From contig NC_064537.1 of NCBI RefSeq assembly GCF_023856365.1, forward strand, positions 3,487,001 to 3,551,000: a DNA stretch of 64,000 nucleotides, given 5' to 3'. The translations under genes and the position numbers were made by a program. The notes beneath the pieces were generated by a model, which saw only the letters and a list, made by a program, of their open reading frames with translations, was not told where the DNA came from and ran no database searches. Each line of letters starts with the position of its first letter. The first letter of the stretch is position 1. Origin of the DNA: Brienomyrus brachyistius. Taxonomy: Eukaryota > Chordata > Actinopteri > Osteoglossiformes > Mormyridae. Shown here one piece after another: positions 1 to 11,000 of the stretch.

Positions 1-552
1 ACACGAGGCGGCACACCCGTCAGCCTGCTTGGTGGCGATTAAGATGTAATTTCTTATGGGATGATGTCATGATCCTTTTGAGGAGTTTTGACTGCGGGGA
101 ATATGGCTGCATGTATTTGGGGTCCACGCCTTCATGTGGATGTTGTGGTTCCAAGAGGGTCTTCTGCTTTGCTCTTGGTTCTGTTGTGTTTAGCTGAGGT
201 CCTCTGTTGGTCTGGAGGAGCAGATTATTTTAGTGAACCAACCTGCAATCAGTATGAGGTGCAAAGATTCAACGAGAGCGTCTCTCCATTTGTCTTATTA
301 GTCTTGACAGGTCTGTCAGCTGTCTAGCTGGTACTTTATATCACAAATAAGGCTAATTGAGATGTTCTTAGAACACACCCTGCTTGTTGTGTCCCTTTGA
401 AACTGTTAAAACCATTTTGGCATTCAGCTTGTGCAGAGCAGTTGTGCCTTTTTTCCTCAGATGGCCGTTCTGTACGTGCGTTGCTTTGATAACATTTTCT
501 GCGTGCAGTGGGGTAATGTGGTTACCTGCTGTGTGTCCGTGTATTACCTGGG

Positions 553-690
553 TGTATTAGTGTTTAGGGAGTGGGGGGTGTGTGGCATAGTGGGCTCAGC
601 CTGGCCTCGACAGAAAGGTCGCATGTCTGTGGGCCCTGAAGGCCCTTAACCCCCAGCTCCTTTTGTTGTGACCACAAGCTTCTGCACAGA
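553..690 (+). repeat. tRNA-derived SINE-like fragment
   Basis: It contains a degenerate A-box-like stretch (tggcatagtgggctcagc) and ends with the motif aaggcccttaacccccagct. The same ending occurs near 23216, 37325 and 40988 in this window, which marks a dispersed SINE family. The copy is old and incomplete. Confidence 0.5.
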
Positions 691-1297
691 GAACAAGGGG
701 TTAATGAAGTGCCACTATTCCAGTTCAGTCTAGTGTCAAAGCCTTGGTGTACTTCCAAATAGAGACTGTAGGGGGCATCATCATAAACATGGAAACCACT
801 GTATTTTTGCGGCTATTAGAGGATTGTTGATCTGCATTAGCTGGTTGGTTGTCAGTCCCGTCTGCAGTGTTCAGCAATGTGCAGGACACCCTGTCACGGC
901 TGATGAATGACAGTGTTAGTGCAGCTTATGTTCCTGCTCCTACTGGGACAGACTGCATCTGCGAGCCCGTGTGGCGTGAAACGCCGGATTGATCAGACTG
1001 CGCCTCTTCGGAGACACTCTGTGCTCAGGGCCTGCAGCTGCTATCCCCTCTGTCACTGACGCAAGATGTCCAAGCATGGCAGGCTGCCCCGTGCCTGTGG
1101 TGCATTTACACGCTTGCGAGAGCGACGATGGACCAAGTGCTAGGCTTCATCTTAACTGGAGACCTTAGTTCCACCGGTCCACCGACACACCCTGCTGAGG
1201 ATTCAGACGCCCGGCCGGCTGCTCTTTATGCTGTCTGTGTGCCGGAGGCTTGTGTTGTCCCACTCTATTGCCCGGTGTCTGTCCGGAGATTTACAGT

Positions 1298-1358
1298 GCA
1301 TCGTGTAGGTGTGCGTGTTGGAAGATGGTTTCATTTTATTAAACGTTCATGAAGTAAT
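1298..1358. repeat. Copy 1 of a dispersed 60-bp element
   Basis: See the copy at 4011-4075; same orientation, 2.7 kb apart. Family unknown. Confidence 0.7.
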
Positions 1359-1590
1359 ATTTCGGAGATTTACAGTGCAGGAGTCGCGAAAGCGAGGCTT
1401 GTTCATGGTGGAAATTCCGACACTGTTCTTCACATAGAGAGGTTGATATTGCACTAGGTCTCCTCTTGGGGGCGCCCTTGCAAAGTGTTTTACCAGGCAC
1501 GTTGCTAATCGGACACTTCATTGGAGTCCTGCTTGCGGACGTGGACGGTTACTGTGTACCCTGTTAATCGGGCTGCTTCTCTTTCCACAG

Positions 1591-1616
1591 GTCTGGCAGT
1601 GAAGGAGCTGAAGTAA
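1591..1616 (+). CDS. rpl38: rpl38 last coding exon (partial gene): 60S ribosomal protein L38 C-terminus
   Basis: After a good acceptor (pyrimidine-rich tract ending cttctctttccacag at 1590), 26 nt encode the rest of a split Gly codon followed by LAVKELK and a TAA stop at 1614-1616. This is the C-terminus of eukaryotic ribosomal protein eL38, a 70-residue protein of the large subunit. The earlier exons (starting MPRK in the family) are not in the window; I looked for the preceding exon between 1 and 1590 and did not find it, so the window starts inside the last intron. The identification rests on a short peptide, but it is strengthened by the neighbours ttyh2 and dnai2, which also follow RPL38 in human. 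A polyA signal lies 22 nt after the stop. Confidence 0.88.
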
Positions 1617-1637
1617 AGGCTGCTGTGTACAGAATGT

Positions 1638-1643
1638 AATAAA
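1638..1643 (+). terminator. rpl38: polyA signal of rpl38
   Basis: AATAAA lies 22 nt after the rpl38 stop codon and is followed by an A-rich and then T-rich stretch. Very short 3' UTRs are usual for ribosomal protein mRNAs, so cleavage is expected around 1655-1665. Confidence 0.8.
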
Positions 1644-3283
1644 ATATGAAAAAGAAAATGCCTGTCTTTATTTTCAGTTTTATTTGTATGGTGTATATTC
1701 ATAATATTGCATTGTCTCAAACCGGTTTACATTGTCCCTGCTCAAAGCCCCCAGTGAGCAAGCCAGAGGTGACAGTGGCAAGGAAAAATTCCCGAGTAGG
1801 AACCTCAAAGGGGGGGAGCCCATCCTCCAGGGGCCGGCAGAGGAAGTTCAGAATAGTCCCAGTTTCTACAGTAAAACTGTATTGTCCAGATATAAATGCG
1901 GAAGGTCCTGCTGAGGTCAGGACAGGCAGGTGGGGGGGGCTGCTTCCTTCGGTGGGATGGGGGGGGTGGTGGTCCAGCACCAGGTGGGGGGGGGGGGTGA
2001 CAGATGAGTAGCCAGGCTGGGTGGGCGAGCAGGGAACTGTCCACCAGGAGCAAAGGCCTGCACATCATTTGTGCTCTGATGCACATACAGAGCGAAGTGC
2101 CACAAGTTAGTGGGAGTGAAATGTGCATTTTTCCGAGCTTCAGGTGAGGCTTTCATCTTAACCTGACGATGGACATGAGACACGAATTGTTTTCCTCCCT
2201 GCACAAGCTTGAACACAACTTTGGCAAACGTACCTTTAATGGCTGAGCAGGTTTTGCTGGATCATTTCACTCTATCACCCGTTTGGAAGTGAGTCCCAGG
2301 TACCTCGCAGATTAACGGCGTGTTTTAAATGTGCTGACTTCAGCTTCCCTCATGGAGGGCTTCTCACTGGCTATAAACACAGCTGATATCTTAGGATTCC
2401 TCCTGAAATTCTGGTATTTACACAGCTTGTGGAGGCATCAGGCCTGGTATTCCCTGCGTCACATCAACGGTCTGCCATAGGTCACTTCTGCACGCTGTGG
2501 ATTGTCACCATACAGGATGACGGCTCAGTCAGCCCAAAATCGAACATATTGACGCTTTGATTACGCTGGGGTTGCGTGGCCGGTTTCTGTATTAGATGGC
2601 AAAGGCATTTCTCGGCAGTTAAGCTTTTCATTCCAGCCAGGACACTATTAACATTTTTGCAGTTTTCTGTAAGAAGAATTGGAAGGCATGTTTGCGTCGC
2701 CATTGGAGGGTGTGCTGGTGCTTCAAATTTCCCAAATGGAACATTACAGCCCTTTAAATTAATATGAAACCGTTAATGAAGTCTGCCTGGAAGCCAGAGC
2801 ACCCTGCACAACAGCAGGGCCAACAGACTGCTCTCACGGAGTGCGTCTCAATGGGGTCAAATCTTTTACACATCGACGTACGGGCCGATCGGTCTTTAAA
2901 AACATCTTAACTGTTACGTGTATATGGAATTGTCCAATTACAAGCTGATTAAGGAGGCAAGGATTTTTGATTTGTCAGTGGTGGACAGGGTGTACGTCCA
3001 GGATACATCCATCTTCCAACCACTTATTCTGATCAGGGTCACGGCGAGGGTTCGTATGTCCTCATATTCTCTCATCTTGGTCAGTCAGATTATGTGTGGA
3101 TTAGACGGCCGCTGTTCTGCAGGGTCACCGCGGCCGCGTCTTGCCTCGGCACTTATTGAGGTATTAGTCACTGCTGTCCGCAAGGTGGCAGCCTTGAGCT
3201 GATCCCGTCAACTTCACACCCACGCCTTTAAAAGCTTGAAACTGGAAACCCGATCATTTTCCAATAAAAAGAGAAAGCTATTA

Positions 3284-3402
3284 AGTCATAAGACTTAGAT
3301 ACATTGCTTCTCAGTTTATATGTATATGTATGCGTACGTGTGTGTGTGGGTGGGGGGGGCGTAGCTACTTATGGATATAAACTGAGAAGTAACGCGACTT
3401 AT
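3284..3402. repeat. Imperfect inverted repeat, MITE-like
   Basis: cttctcagtttatat at 3307-3321 is perfectly inverted at 3375-3389 (atataaactgagaag). The outer parts (cataag near both ends) match imperfectly. The spacer is a TG/TA-rich stretch. This may be a small palindromic element, but no target duplication was established. Confidence 0.4.
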
Positions 3403-4010
3403 GTAGGCCTGTATATATCGTGCTTTTGTCAGCACTGACACTTTTGTGTTTTATTTTGTTGATTCAATTTATAACATCGTCGGCTGACTGCGTGCTTTAA
3501 AGAGAGGACGGTGTATATGCACAGCGCAAGGTAGGTCTATGTTATAAAAATGGAAAAGATTACATAATGTAAATCTAACGTAAATCAATTAATCAAGCAA
3601 TCAGAATACAGTAATACACCCTGCGGCATATCGACGCGGGAAAGATTCACATTAAGATCATGACGTGACCTCAATCTGTCCGCTTGCAGAAGAGCCGCCC
3701 CCCCCCAAGTCGTGATCTGGGGAGATTCTAGGATTTGACCTTTTGGGGTCTCAGCCCCATATCCCAAAATTACAATTTCCCGAGCAGTGGTGGGGGGTCC
3801 CCAAGATAAAGTTTGCTGAACCGGGGTAATACAAACTGTCCACAAAAATACGGGACAAATTGCTAATTATTATTATTATTTTTTTTTATTAATTTTTTTT
3901 TTTTTTGGGGGGGGGGGGTGCTGAATTGTCGTGATGTACCGCTGGAGAGCACGCATGGTGCAGTGTGTCATTGCTTGCAGTTTAGCCAGATAAAGCTAGA
4001 CTATCATCGT

Positions 4011-4075
4011 GTAGGTGTACGCGTTGGAAGATGGTTAAATTTTATAAAGTATAAATGAACTAATAGTATACTATA
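4011..4075. repeat. Copy 2 of a dispersed 60-bp element
   Basis: catcgtgtaggtgtacgcgt, tggaagatggttaaatttta and aatgaactaata match 1298-1358 (catcgtgtaggtgtgcgtgt, tggaagatggtttcatttta and catgaagtaata) with scattered changes and one short indel. Confidence 0.7.
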
Positions 4076-4499
4076 TTTGCTCAAAGATCATTAGGGGGAT
4101 TAAGCAACACAATGCCAGCAGTACTCCGACTGGTATCGCTCCCTGATTAAAGCCACATACTATAAATATTATAAATAAAGTTAAAAAAATAATAATTTCA
4201 TTTGCATTGGATTTAGGTTTTCCTTTTGGTATAAAAGCATGCAGTACTTCATCATCAGTACGAGGGAGGGTGCCGAGTGGCTTTTCACATCTATCAGACA
4301 GATAACTAGCAAGCTACATCCTTTGAGATTTAACATGACCTGAATATATATAATACTCCCCGTCGACCGTGATCTATCCTTTTAAACCCTAACAGTTCAA
4401 GCGTCCCATCATCTTCCCTTTCCATCAGTACCGATAATGACCTCTTCACCAGACCATCCCTCCCAATCATCTCCAATACTCCGTGCAAACTGGTCTTCT

Positions 4500-4947
4500 T
4501 TTTCATCTGCGCGCTCCCGTTCTATTTTCCCGAAGCGCGCTCCCAGTGGCCCTGATTCGTGCGCGCTCCCGCAGGCGCTCTTTTCCTAGCGCGCAGCAGA
4601 TCTCACTAGGCGAGTGACTTGGAGGAAGGAAGGATGGGTCTCTTTGGTGGTGCGCTGCGGAACAGCCGCTTCTTCAGTTAATTCGTGTTTTGCATATTAT
4701 CCTCTGTTTATAAGCACTTGGTGTGAATCACGCAAAACGTGTTTGAAGTTTTTATCGTTGTTTCTGTGGGATCACATGGGTTCTTGTCGCCGCTTGTAGG
4801 TATAAGCAGCCGCTTTCCAGGCTATATGTATTGTTTAGTTTGACTATCGCGAACTGGACCATCAGCTAAACATCTACCAGATTATCCTGGAAAAAAAGGA
4901 CAAGAAAACGGAAACTCTGCGGCTGGTTTCGTTCTACACAAGCGGGA
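4500..4947 (+). promoter_or_regulatory. ttyh2: CpG-rich ttyh2 promoter and 5' UTR
   Basis: GC content and CpG density rise sharply at about 4500-4610. The decamer GCGCGCTCCC occurs three times in 62 bp (4509-4518, 4535-4544, 4561-4570). No TATA box is placed convincingly. The transcription start is not visible from sequence; the 5' UTR probably occupies the 100-350 bases before the ATG at 4948. Confidence 0.55.
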
Positions 4948-5076
4948 ATGTCTACAACACGGGTGGACTATATTGCACCATGGTGGAGTTACTGGCTACA
5001 CAATTTCCCCCACATAAACCTAAGATTCCAGCCGGTGGACAACACCTTCAGACCGCAGGAGGAAGATTACCAGCAG
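4948..5076 (+). CDS. ttyh2: ttyh2 exon 1 (codons 1-43)
   Basis: Encodes [20 protein letters not shown] and on to EEDYQQ. The VDYIAPWW block is the hallmark N-terminus of Tweety proteins and precedes the first membrane segment. The start is the only in-frame ATG before it. The exon ends in phase 0 at the donor cag|gtgagt. Confidence 0.95.
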
Positions 5077-8000
5077 GTGAGTGTCTGGGCGGCGGATCGC
5101 AGTCAGAATGGCCACTTTCCGCCTCCGAGATCTTAGATATCTGATGACAGGGGGGTGAGAGGAGTTGCCACATCGGATGCACAGTGCAGATGCACAGTAG
5201 TTTTCTTCCAGGCAAATACAACAACATAAAAAATGCAAACACTACATAGATGCACCGTCAGAAAAAGACAGTACCACTTTGTACCTTTGCTTGTCACTCG
5301 TACCATATGGCTGTATGTAATTGTACCTCTTAAGGTACAGAAATTAACTGAGGAACATTTTACTACCATTGGGGTACATTGATGTTTGTACCTCGGGGAT
5401 GCTTCCAGCAGCTTTCCGCAGGAGTTGCTGCCGGGGGTCGTGGAGGGGGGGGGTGTTATCCTACGGAAGGGGCTCTCCAGCCCAGGGCGCGCGCACTTAT
5501 TCACTTATTGCTGTGCCACTTAGCAGCAAAGCGGCAGATTTGCAGATTTTGTGAAAACCTGATTATTTTTCTGCTCTGCTCTGATAAAATGCCTTTGCTC
5601 TGCGATGAGTCCAAGTCTAGCACGGACTTTTCTTGGACAAAATGCATCAAATCTCGATCAGCTTGGGATTAATGCGTCGATGGCTCGCCTTCGGGGTCCG
5701 GAGGGGGGGGGGTCCGCTGCGTCCTTGACATGCCCCCCCTCCCTTCCTCTTCGTTAGGTACCAAGGCTGCCGAAAGTGTCTCCTATCGCCTGTTTTCCAA
5801 GTCCCCTCTGCAGCCTCTATGTCCAAGGACGTCAGACCTGTTTATACGATTTTCTGTGGCCCGAATTGCAAACTGGAGTTACTGCCCAAAGCCACTTGCA
5901 AATCTGATAGTATGCCTTTCTGTAGTTTAAGTCATTTTTGAAGTACTCCCTGTAAGGTCCAGGAGTAGTTTTGACCTGAAAAAGTCCTGTTTCTTTATAA
6001 TTTCCCTCACTACCTTTCATCGGCATTACATAATTTATGTTGTCTGGTACATTAATATTAGCATTTCGGTAAATAACTTACGCCGTGTATTAAGGCATGC
6101 ATTTCATATACTGTTAGTTTCATTTGAGCCTCAAAATCAGCAAACGAGCTATTGAGCGCTAAAGTAACATTAACGCAGAACCTGCCATAACAAATCATAT
6201 TATACCAAGAGACCCCGTCACAAATAATGAACTGTCAGCCAAACCAAGCATTTACGTATTACAGTTTATTCTGGTGACACCCGGAGTCGTACAGGTGATG
6301 CAACTTTAACTTTGCATATCAGTCGTAAAATATACGACGGATATCGCAAAGGGGGCTCGGGTAAGTGTCAGGGCCGCTGTATTTTTAATGTCACCCAAAC
6401 GTAGTCGTATGCTAATTTGCATTTTTCTGGTATCTCTCATTTCCCACTATAATAACGGCCTCCGCATTTCTCGCTTGATAATTGTCTTACGAAAGTGTAG
6501 ATGCGGGCAGAAAAGCTCCTGTAAGATCAAACGCATTTAATCTCCTTCGCGTAGGGAACATAAGCGGACTCATTTTCTAAGGAGGTGTACTGTTCGCATA
6601 TATAGAAACAAAAGCTGCGGGGAAACCATCAGAGCATAATCAGCTTAATGTGGGGATCAGCTGGAAAGTTAATGGCGAAATGTTTAAACCTGGCGTGTCT
6701 CGCTGCCCCCATCGACTCAGCTGCGAGGCGTGATTTGGAGACGCTAACTGGCCCCATCTGGACGCAGCAGCTACGTGTCAATCCTCTCTCAGACCGACAC
6801 TTTAAATGTGAAATATTATACCCTGAAATTAAATATTTAAATAAAATAAGTTATCTCTTGATAAAGGGTATCCTGTACGTAACTGTGTGTCTGGATACAG
6901 GGCCCACAGCTATTGACAGTCATAGATTATCTGAGCGACGTGTCCGTCCGTCCTCCTACATCGTAACAGCTTAGCCAGCAGAGGGTCATGTGGGAACTTA
7001 ATTGCTTACCAAAGCGCACTGATTGCTATCACATGCCCATTTTCAGATTTAATGTGTCATGGCATAACTTCATTAAAGCCACAATATCTGGCTGTCAGTT
7101 AGCTGCCTGATTTAATGGACCAACGGGAAGCAGAGAGTGGGGTGGGGAGGCTTGTCTGACTGCCATACTTAATTCTGGACCCTGTGCATGGAGTATATCC
7201 AAAAAGGCGAATAAATGAATTTGTCTTTACTGTTTTTTTTTTCTTGTCATTTTACTTTGAAATATTAATTTGCATTTTGTAAGCCAGAAGCACTTTCAAT
7301 TTCAGGGTGAAATTCAGTGGAGATGACAGTAACGTGTGTTGAGTAGTTCAGTCCTCAAATGAGTCTCATTTGTTGCTGTGGACTGTGGAGACCAAGGATG
7401 CTCGTTCTCTTTCAGCAGGATAAAATGGGAGAGTTGGGTGTCTACTAGCAGTCTGCAGCAGGATAAAATGGGAGAGTTGGGCGTCTACTAGCAGTCTGCA
7501 GCAGGATAAAATGGGAGAGTTGGGCGTCTACCAGCAGTCTGCATCAGGATAAAATGGGAGAGTTGGGCGTCTACCAGCAGTCTGCATCAGGATAAAATGG
7601 GAGAGTTGGGCGTCTACTAGCAGTCCGTATCAGGATAAAATGGGAGAGTTGTGCGTCTACTAGCAGTCTGCAGCAGGATAAAATGGGAGAGTTGGGCGTC
7701 TTCTAGCAGTCTGCATCAGGATAAAATGGGAGAGTTGGGCGTCTACTAGCAGTCTGCAGCAGGATAAAATGGGAGAGTTGGGCGTCTACTAGCAGTCTGC
7801 ATCAGGATAAAATGGGAGAGTTGGGCGTCTACTAGCAGTCTGCAGCAGGATAAAATGGGAGAGTTGGGCGTCTACCAGCAGTCTGCATCAGGATAAAATG
7901 GGAGAGTTGGGCGTCTACCAGGAGTCTGCATCAGGATAAAATGGGAGAGTTGGGCGTCTACTAGCAGTCTGCAGCAGGATAAAATGGGAGAGTTGGGCAT

Positions 8001-11000
8001 CTACTAGCAGTCTGCAGCAGGATAAAATGGGAGAGTTGGGCGTCTACTAGCAGTCTGCAGCAGGATAAAATGGGAGAGTTGGGCGTCTACCAGCAGTCTG
8101 CAGCAGGACAAAATGGGAGAGTTTGGCGTCTTCGAGCAGTCTGCAGCAGGATCAAATGGGAGAGTTGGGTGTCTACCAGCGTCTGCAGCAGGATAAAATG
8201 GGAGAGTTGGGTGTCTACCAGCAGTCTGCATCAGGATAAAATGGGAGAGTTGGGCGTCTACTAGCAGTCTGCAGCAGGATAAAATGGGAGAGTTGGGCGT
8301 CTACTAGCAGTCTGCAGCAGGATAAAATGGGAGAGTTGGGCGTCTACTAGCAGTCTGCAGCAGGATAAAATGGGAGAGTTGGGCGTCTACTAGCAGTCTG
8401 CAGCAGGATAAAATGGGAGAGTTTGGCGTCTACCAGCAGTCTGCAGCAGGATAAAATGGGAAAATTAGGCGTCTACCAGCAGTCTGCAGCAGGATAAAAT
8501 GGGAGAGTTGGGCGTCTTCGAGCAGTCTGCAGCAGGATCAAATGGGAGAGTTGGGTGTCTACCAGCGTCTGCAGCAGGATAAAATGGGAGAGTTGGGTGT
8601 CTACCAGCAGTCTGCAGCAGGATAAAATGGGAGAGTTGGGCGTCTTCGAGCAGTCTGCAGTATAACAGCTGTACAGTGTCTTTCCTTATTCAAACCTTTT
8701 GAATTCCGTAGCTAGTGGGCTGATGAATCGAATGAAAGTGTGATTGTGTGAATTCCTAAGCAAAGCAACTTGACAATGGGGGGGGGGGGGGTGATAGAGT
8801 GAGCTTTTGCCCCTGCCCAGCCGATCCAAAAACGCTGAGATACCTGTGATTTCCGATATCTCCCCATGTGAAGAACATTGTTAAGGGCATCTTTTGGGTT
8901 TGTAAGGCGAAACGGCTTCCTGAGCCTGGGATCTACGTCGTGTCAGAATGACTCTCTGTGTTTATAATAAGGCTGACAATGTGTCACGGTGCTTTGATAC
9001 GGGCCGTGGGCTTGAAGGCATGTTTCGGTCGGCTTGGTGACTGCAGGGTAGGCGCCAGACTTTCAGAAAATAGGTCAACACTCTGCTTTCCCCGGGATCC
9101 ATATGGGATGTGGTTCTGTTTTCTTTCTCCTATAATTAGCTCAGATGAGCAGGAGAAGCGTCTCACCTTATTCCCAGTCATGCTGACAGGCCACAGCTGT
9201 GTTGTATGAGCCTGTGAGGGAGTCCAACAGGAATCCTTCAATGCTAAGAGAACCACGTCCATCTGCTGAATGTTTCTGCGGTTCACATAAGAGGTTCTGC
9301 TAGTCTGTCTTCATGGGATTCATACCGATGTACCAGTGATGCTAAACCCATGGTCCACAGAACTCAGTAGTAGCAGCATGTGCCACACCTTTCCTAACAT
9401 GATGTATGTCCTCCTGGATCTTCATGTTGGGAATGGCGACCAAAATCCGATGAACATAACTCAGGACCTTATTTTCGTTTTCCTGTCCCGGAATTTCACA
9501 TCCTCTCTCTGAAGTTGCTACACCAGTGCCAGGTCTCTACATTCAAGTACAAACAGATTTTCCATCATAATTATTGCTGTTTTCAGCAGATGGTGAGCAA
9601 GTGAACCAGTGGCAGAATTCCTCAGGAAGGGATGTGACCCCATACTGGGGGGATTTTTACCATTCGTTTACGTTAGAAGGGAGCCTGAGCTCACGCTTTG
9701 CAGGAGTTTGTGTTTTGATCGTCTCCCGACTGTCCTCTCGTCTAAATGCAAAATGATATTGGGGTTTTCGGCCACAGCATTGGTGGGGGAGCTGGTTATG
9801 AACTGAGACCCTCATACACGTGCAACACTGGCCTGGACACACATCTTTCTGCACCAGTAACGCCCCCCGAGGGCACTCTCTGGGATTGGCGGTCCGCCTG
9901 GGTGCGTTAATTTAACCTCCACATGCCAAAAAGCCTGTTCTTGCCTCTCTTCTTCTCCTTTCCTTTCCTTACCTCCTCTTTCTCTCGCTCCTTTGCACAA
10001 AGAGGTCACCAGTTTGAGTGAGCTGTACGTTTCAGAAGAGCCCGGGCTGATCACGAATGAAGTTCGGCCCTGGAGGGTCCATTTGTCAACGTCTCCGTCT
10101 CTTTAGAAGCGACTGGCACAGGGAAGCCGACCCACCCGAGGCTCGATGCCTTTGGCAAGTCACCGCTTTCCGCTGGCTTCTGGAAGCGGCAGCAGCATGC
10201 GGCCCGATCGCCTCGCCATTGTTTGATAACGGGAAATGGGAGTCGTTACAAGAGACGAAGGGTCTCCCAGAATGCATTTAATTAGCCTCACAGGAGTCAA
10301 TAGAGAGGAGCATAAAGAACAATGTTTTCTTAGCTGAGTTCTGGCAGCGCTGAGGGCCGCTGTGGGCCGAGGGTCAGTCGCGTATCCAAAGTGACAGGAT
10401 ATAAAGGGGGAGGCTTTCTTGCCCTCTGCATACTCTTCATTTTTTTTCTCCTCATCTTGCTCCTTCGCTGACTCCTCGCCGGTTGGAGGTGTGCTGTGTT
10501 CATCTTCTCGCCCTCCCCCTTTTATGTTTGGGCACCTCGATTTAGCCTCTCCCCATGAAGCAGACGGAAATCCCTTTCGCATCTATCTTCGGATTGGGTG
10601 GCGTGTTAGGCTGCCGTGACACCCCCCCGCCCCCCCCATCCAGTTCTGCCTGCCTGCATCCTGTCCCACAAGAAGTAAACAAGTGGAGGACAGCAGGCCT
10701 GTGCTACTGAGGTGAACTTTAAACAAACCAGAGGAAACCGACGGTTCTTGCTCATTTGTGTTATCGCCTCCTGCTATTATCCGTCTCCCTTTGCTCACAC
10801 AGAGCTCATCGACCATCCTGGCTAGAGCCAAACAAACAGGAATTAACGGTGTTGTACGTATAGGGCTGACCTGCCGTGACCCCCCCCCCCTCCTGTCTTC
10901 CGTTACATAAAAAGAAAATATTAAAAAAGTCGTCCTTTTTCTGGGGCTGGGGAGTTCTTGTTTAGTTCCTCGCGTACATGGAACAGCTTCACCCCTGAAG

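Larger units (their letters stand above)
1..1590 (+). other. rpl38: rpl38 last intron (3' part)
   Basis: No coding exon is recognised here. It holds a SINE-like fragment at about 553-690 and, near 1283-1360, a short repeated motif (ggagatttacagtgca, twice, 79 bp apart). The small open frames have no recognisable similarity. Ribosomal-protein introns often host snoRNAs, but I could not fit a convincing box C/D or H/ACA RNA. Confidence 0.7.
1661..4947. other. rpl38-ttyh2 intergenic region and ttyh2 5' UTR/promoter
   Basis: No gene is seen. Contents are G-run rich sequence at 1925-2000, an imperfect inverted repeat around 3284-3402, long G and T homopolymers near 3880-3920, a second copy of a roughly 60-bp element also seen near 1298 (at about 4011-4075), and a CpG-rich block at 4500-4610 just upstream of ttyh2. 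Confidence 0.7.

Noticed and set aside
841..1040. Possible snoRNA in the rpl38 intron (tgatga motif near 900)
   Set aside because: No paired box D at fitting distance, no terminal stem and no recognisable guide sequence.
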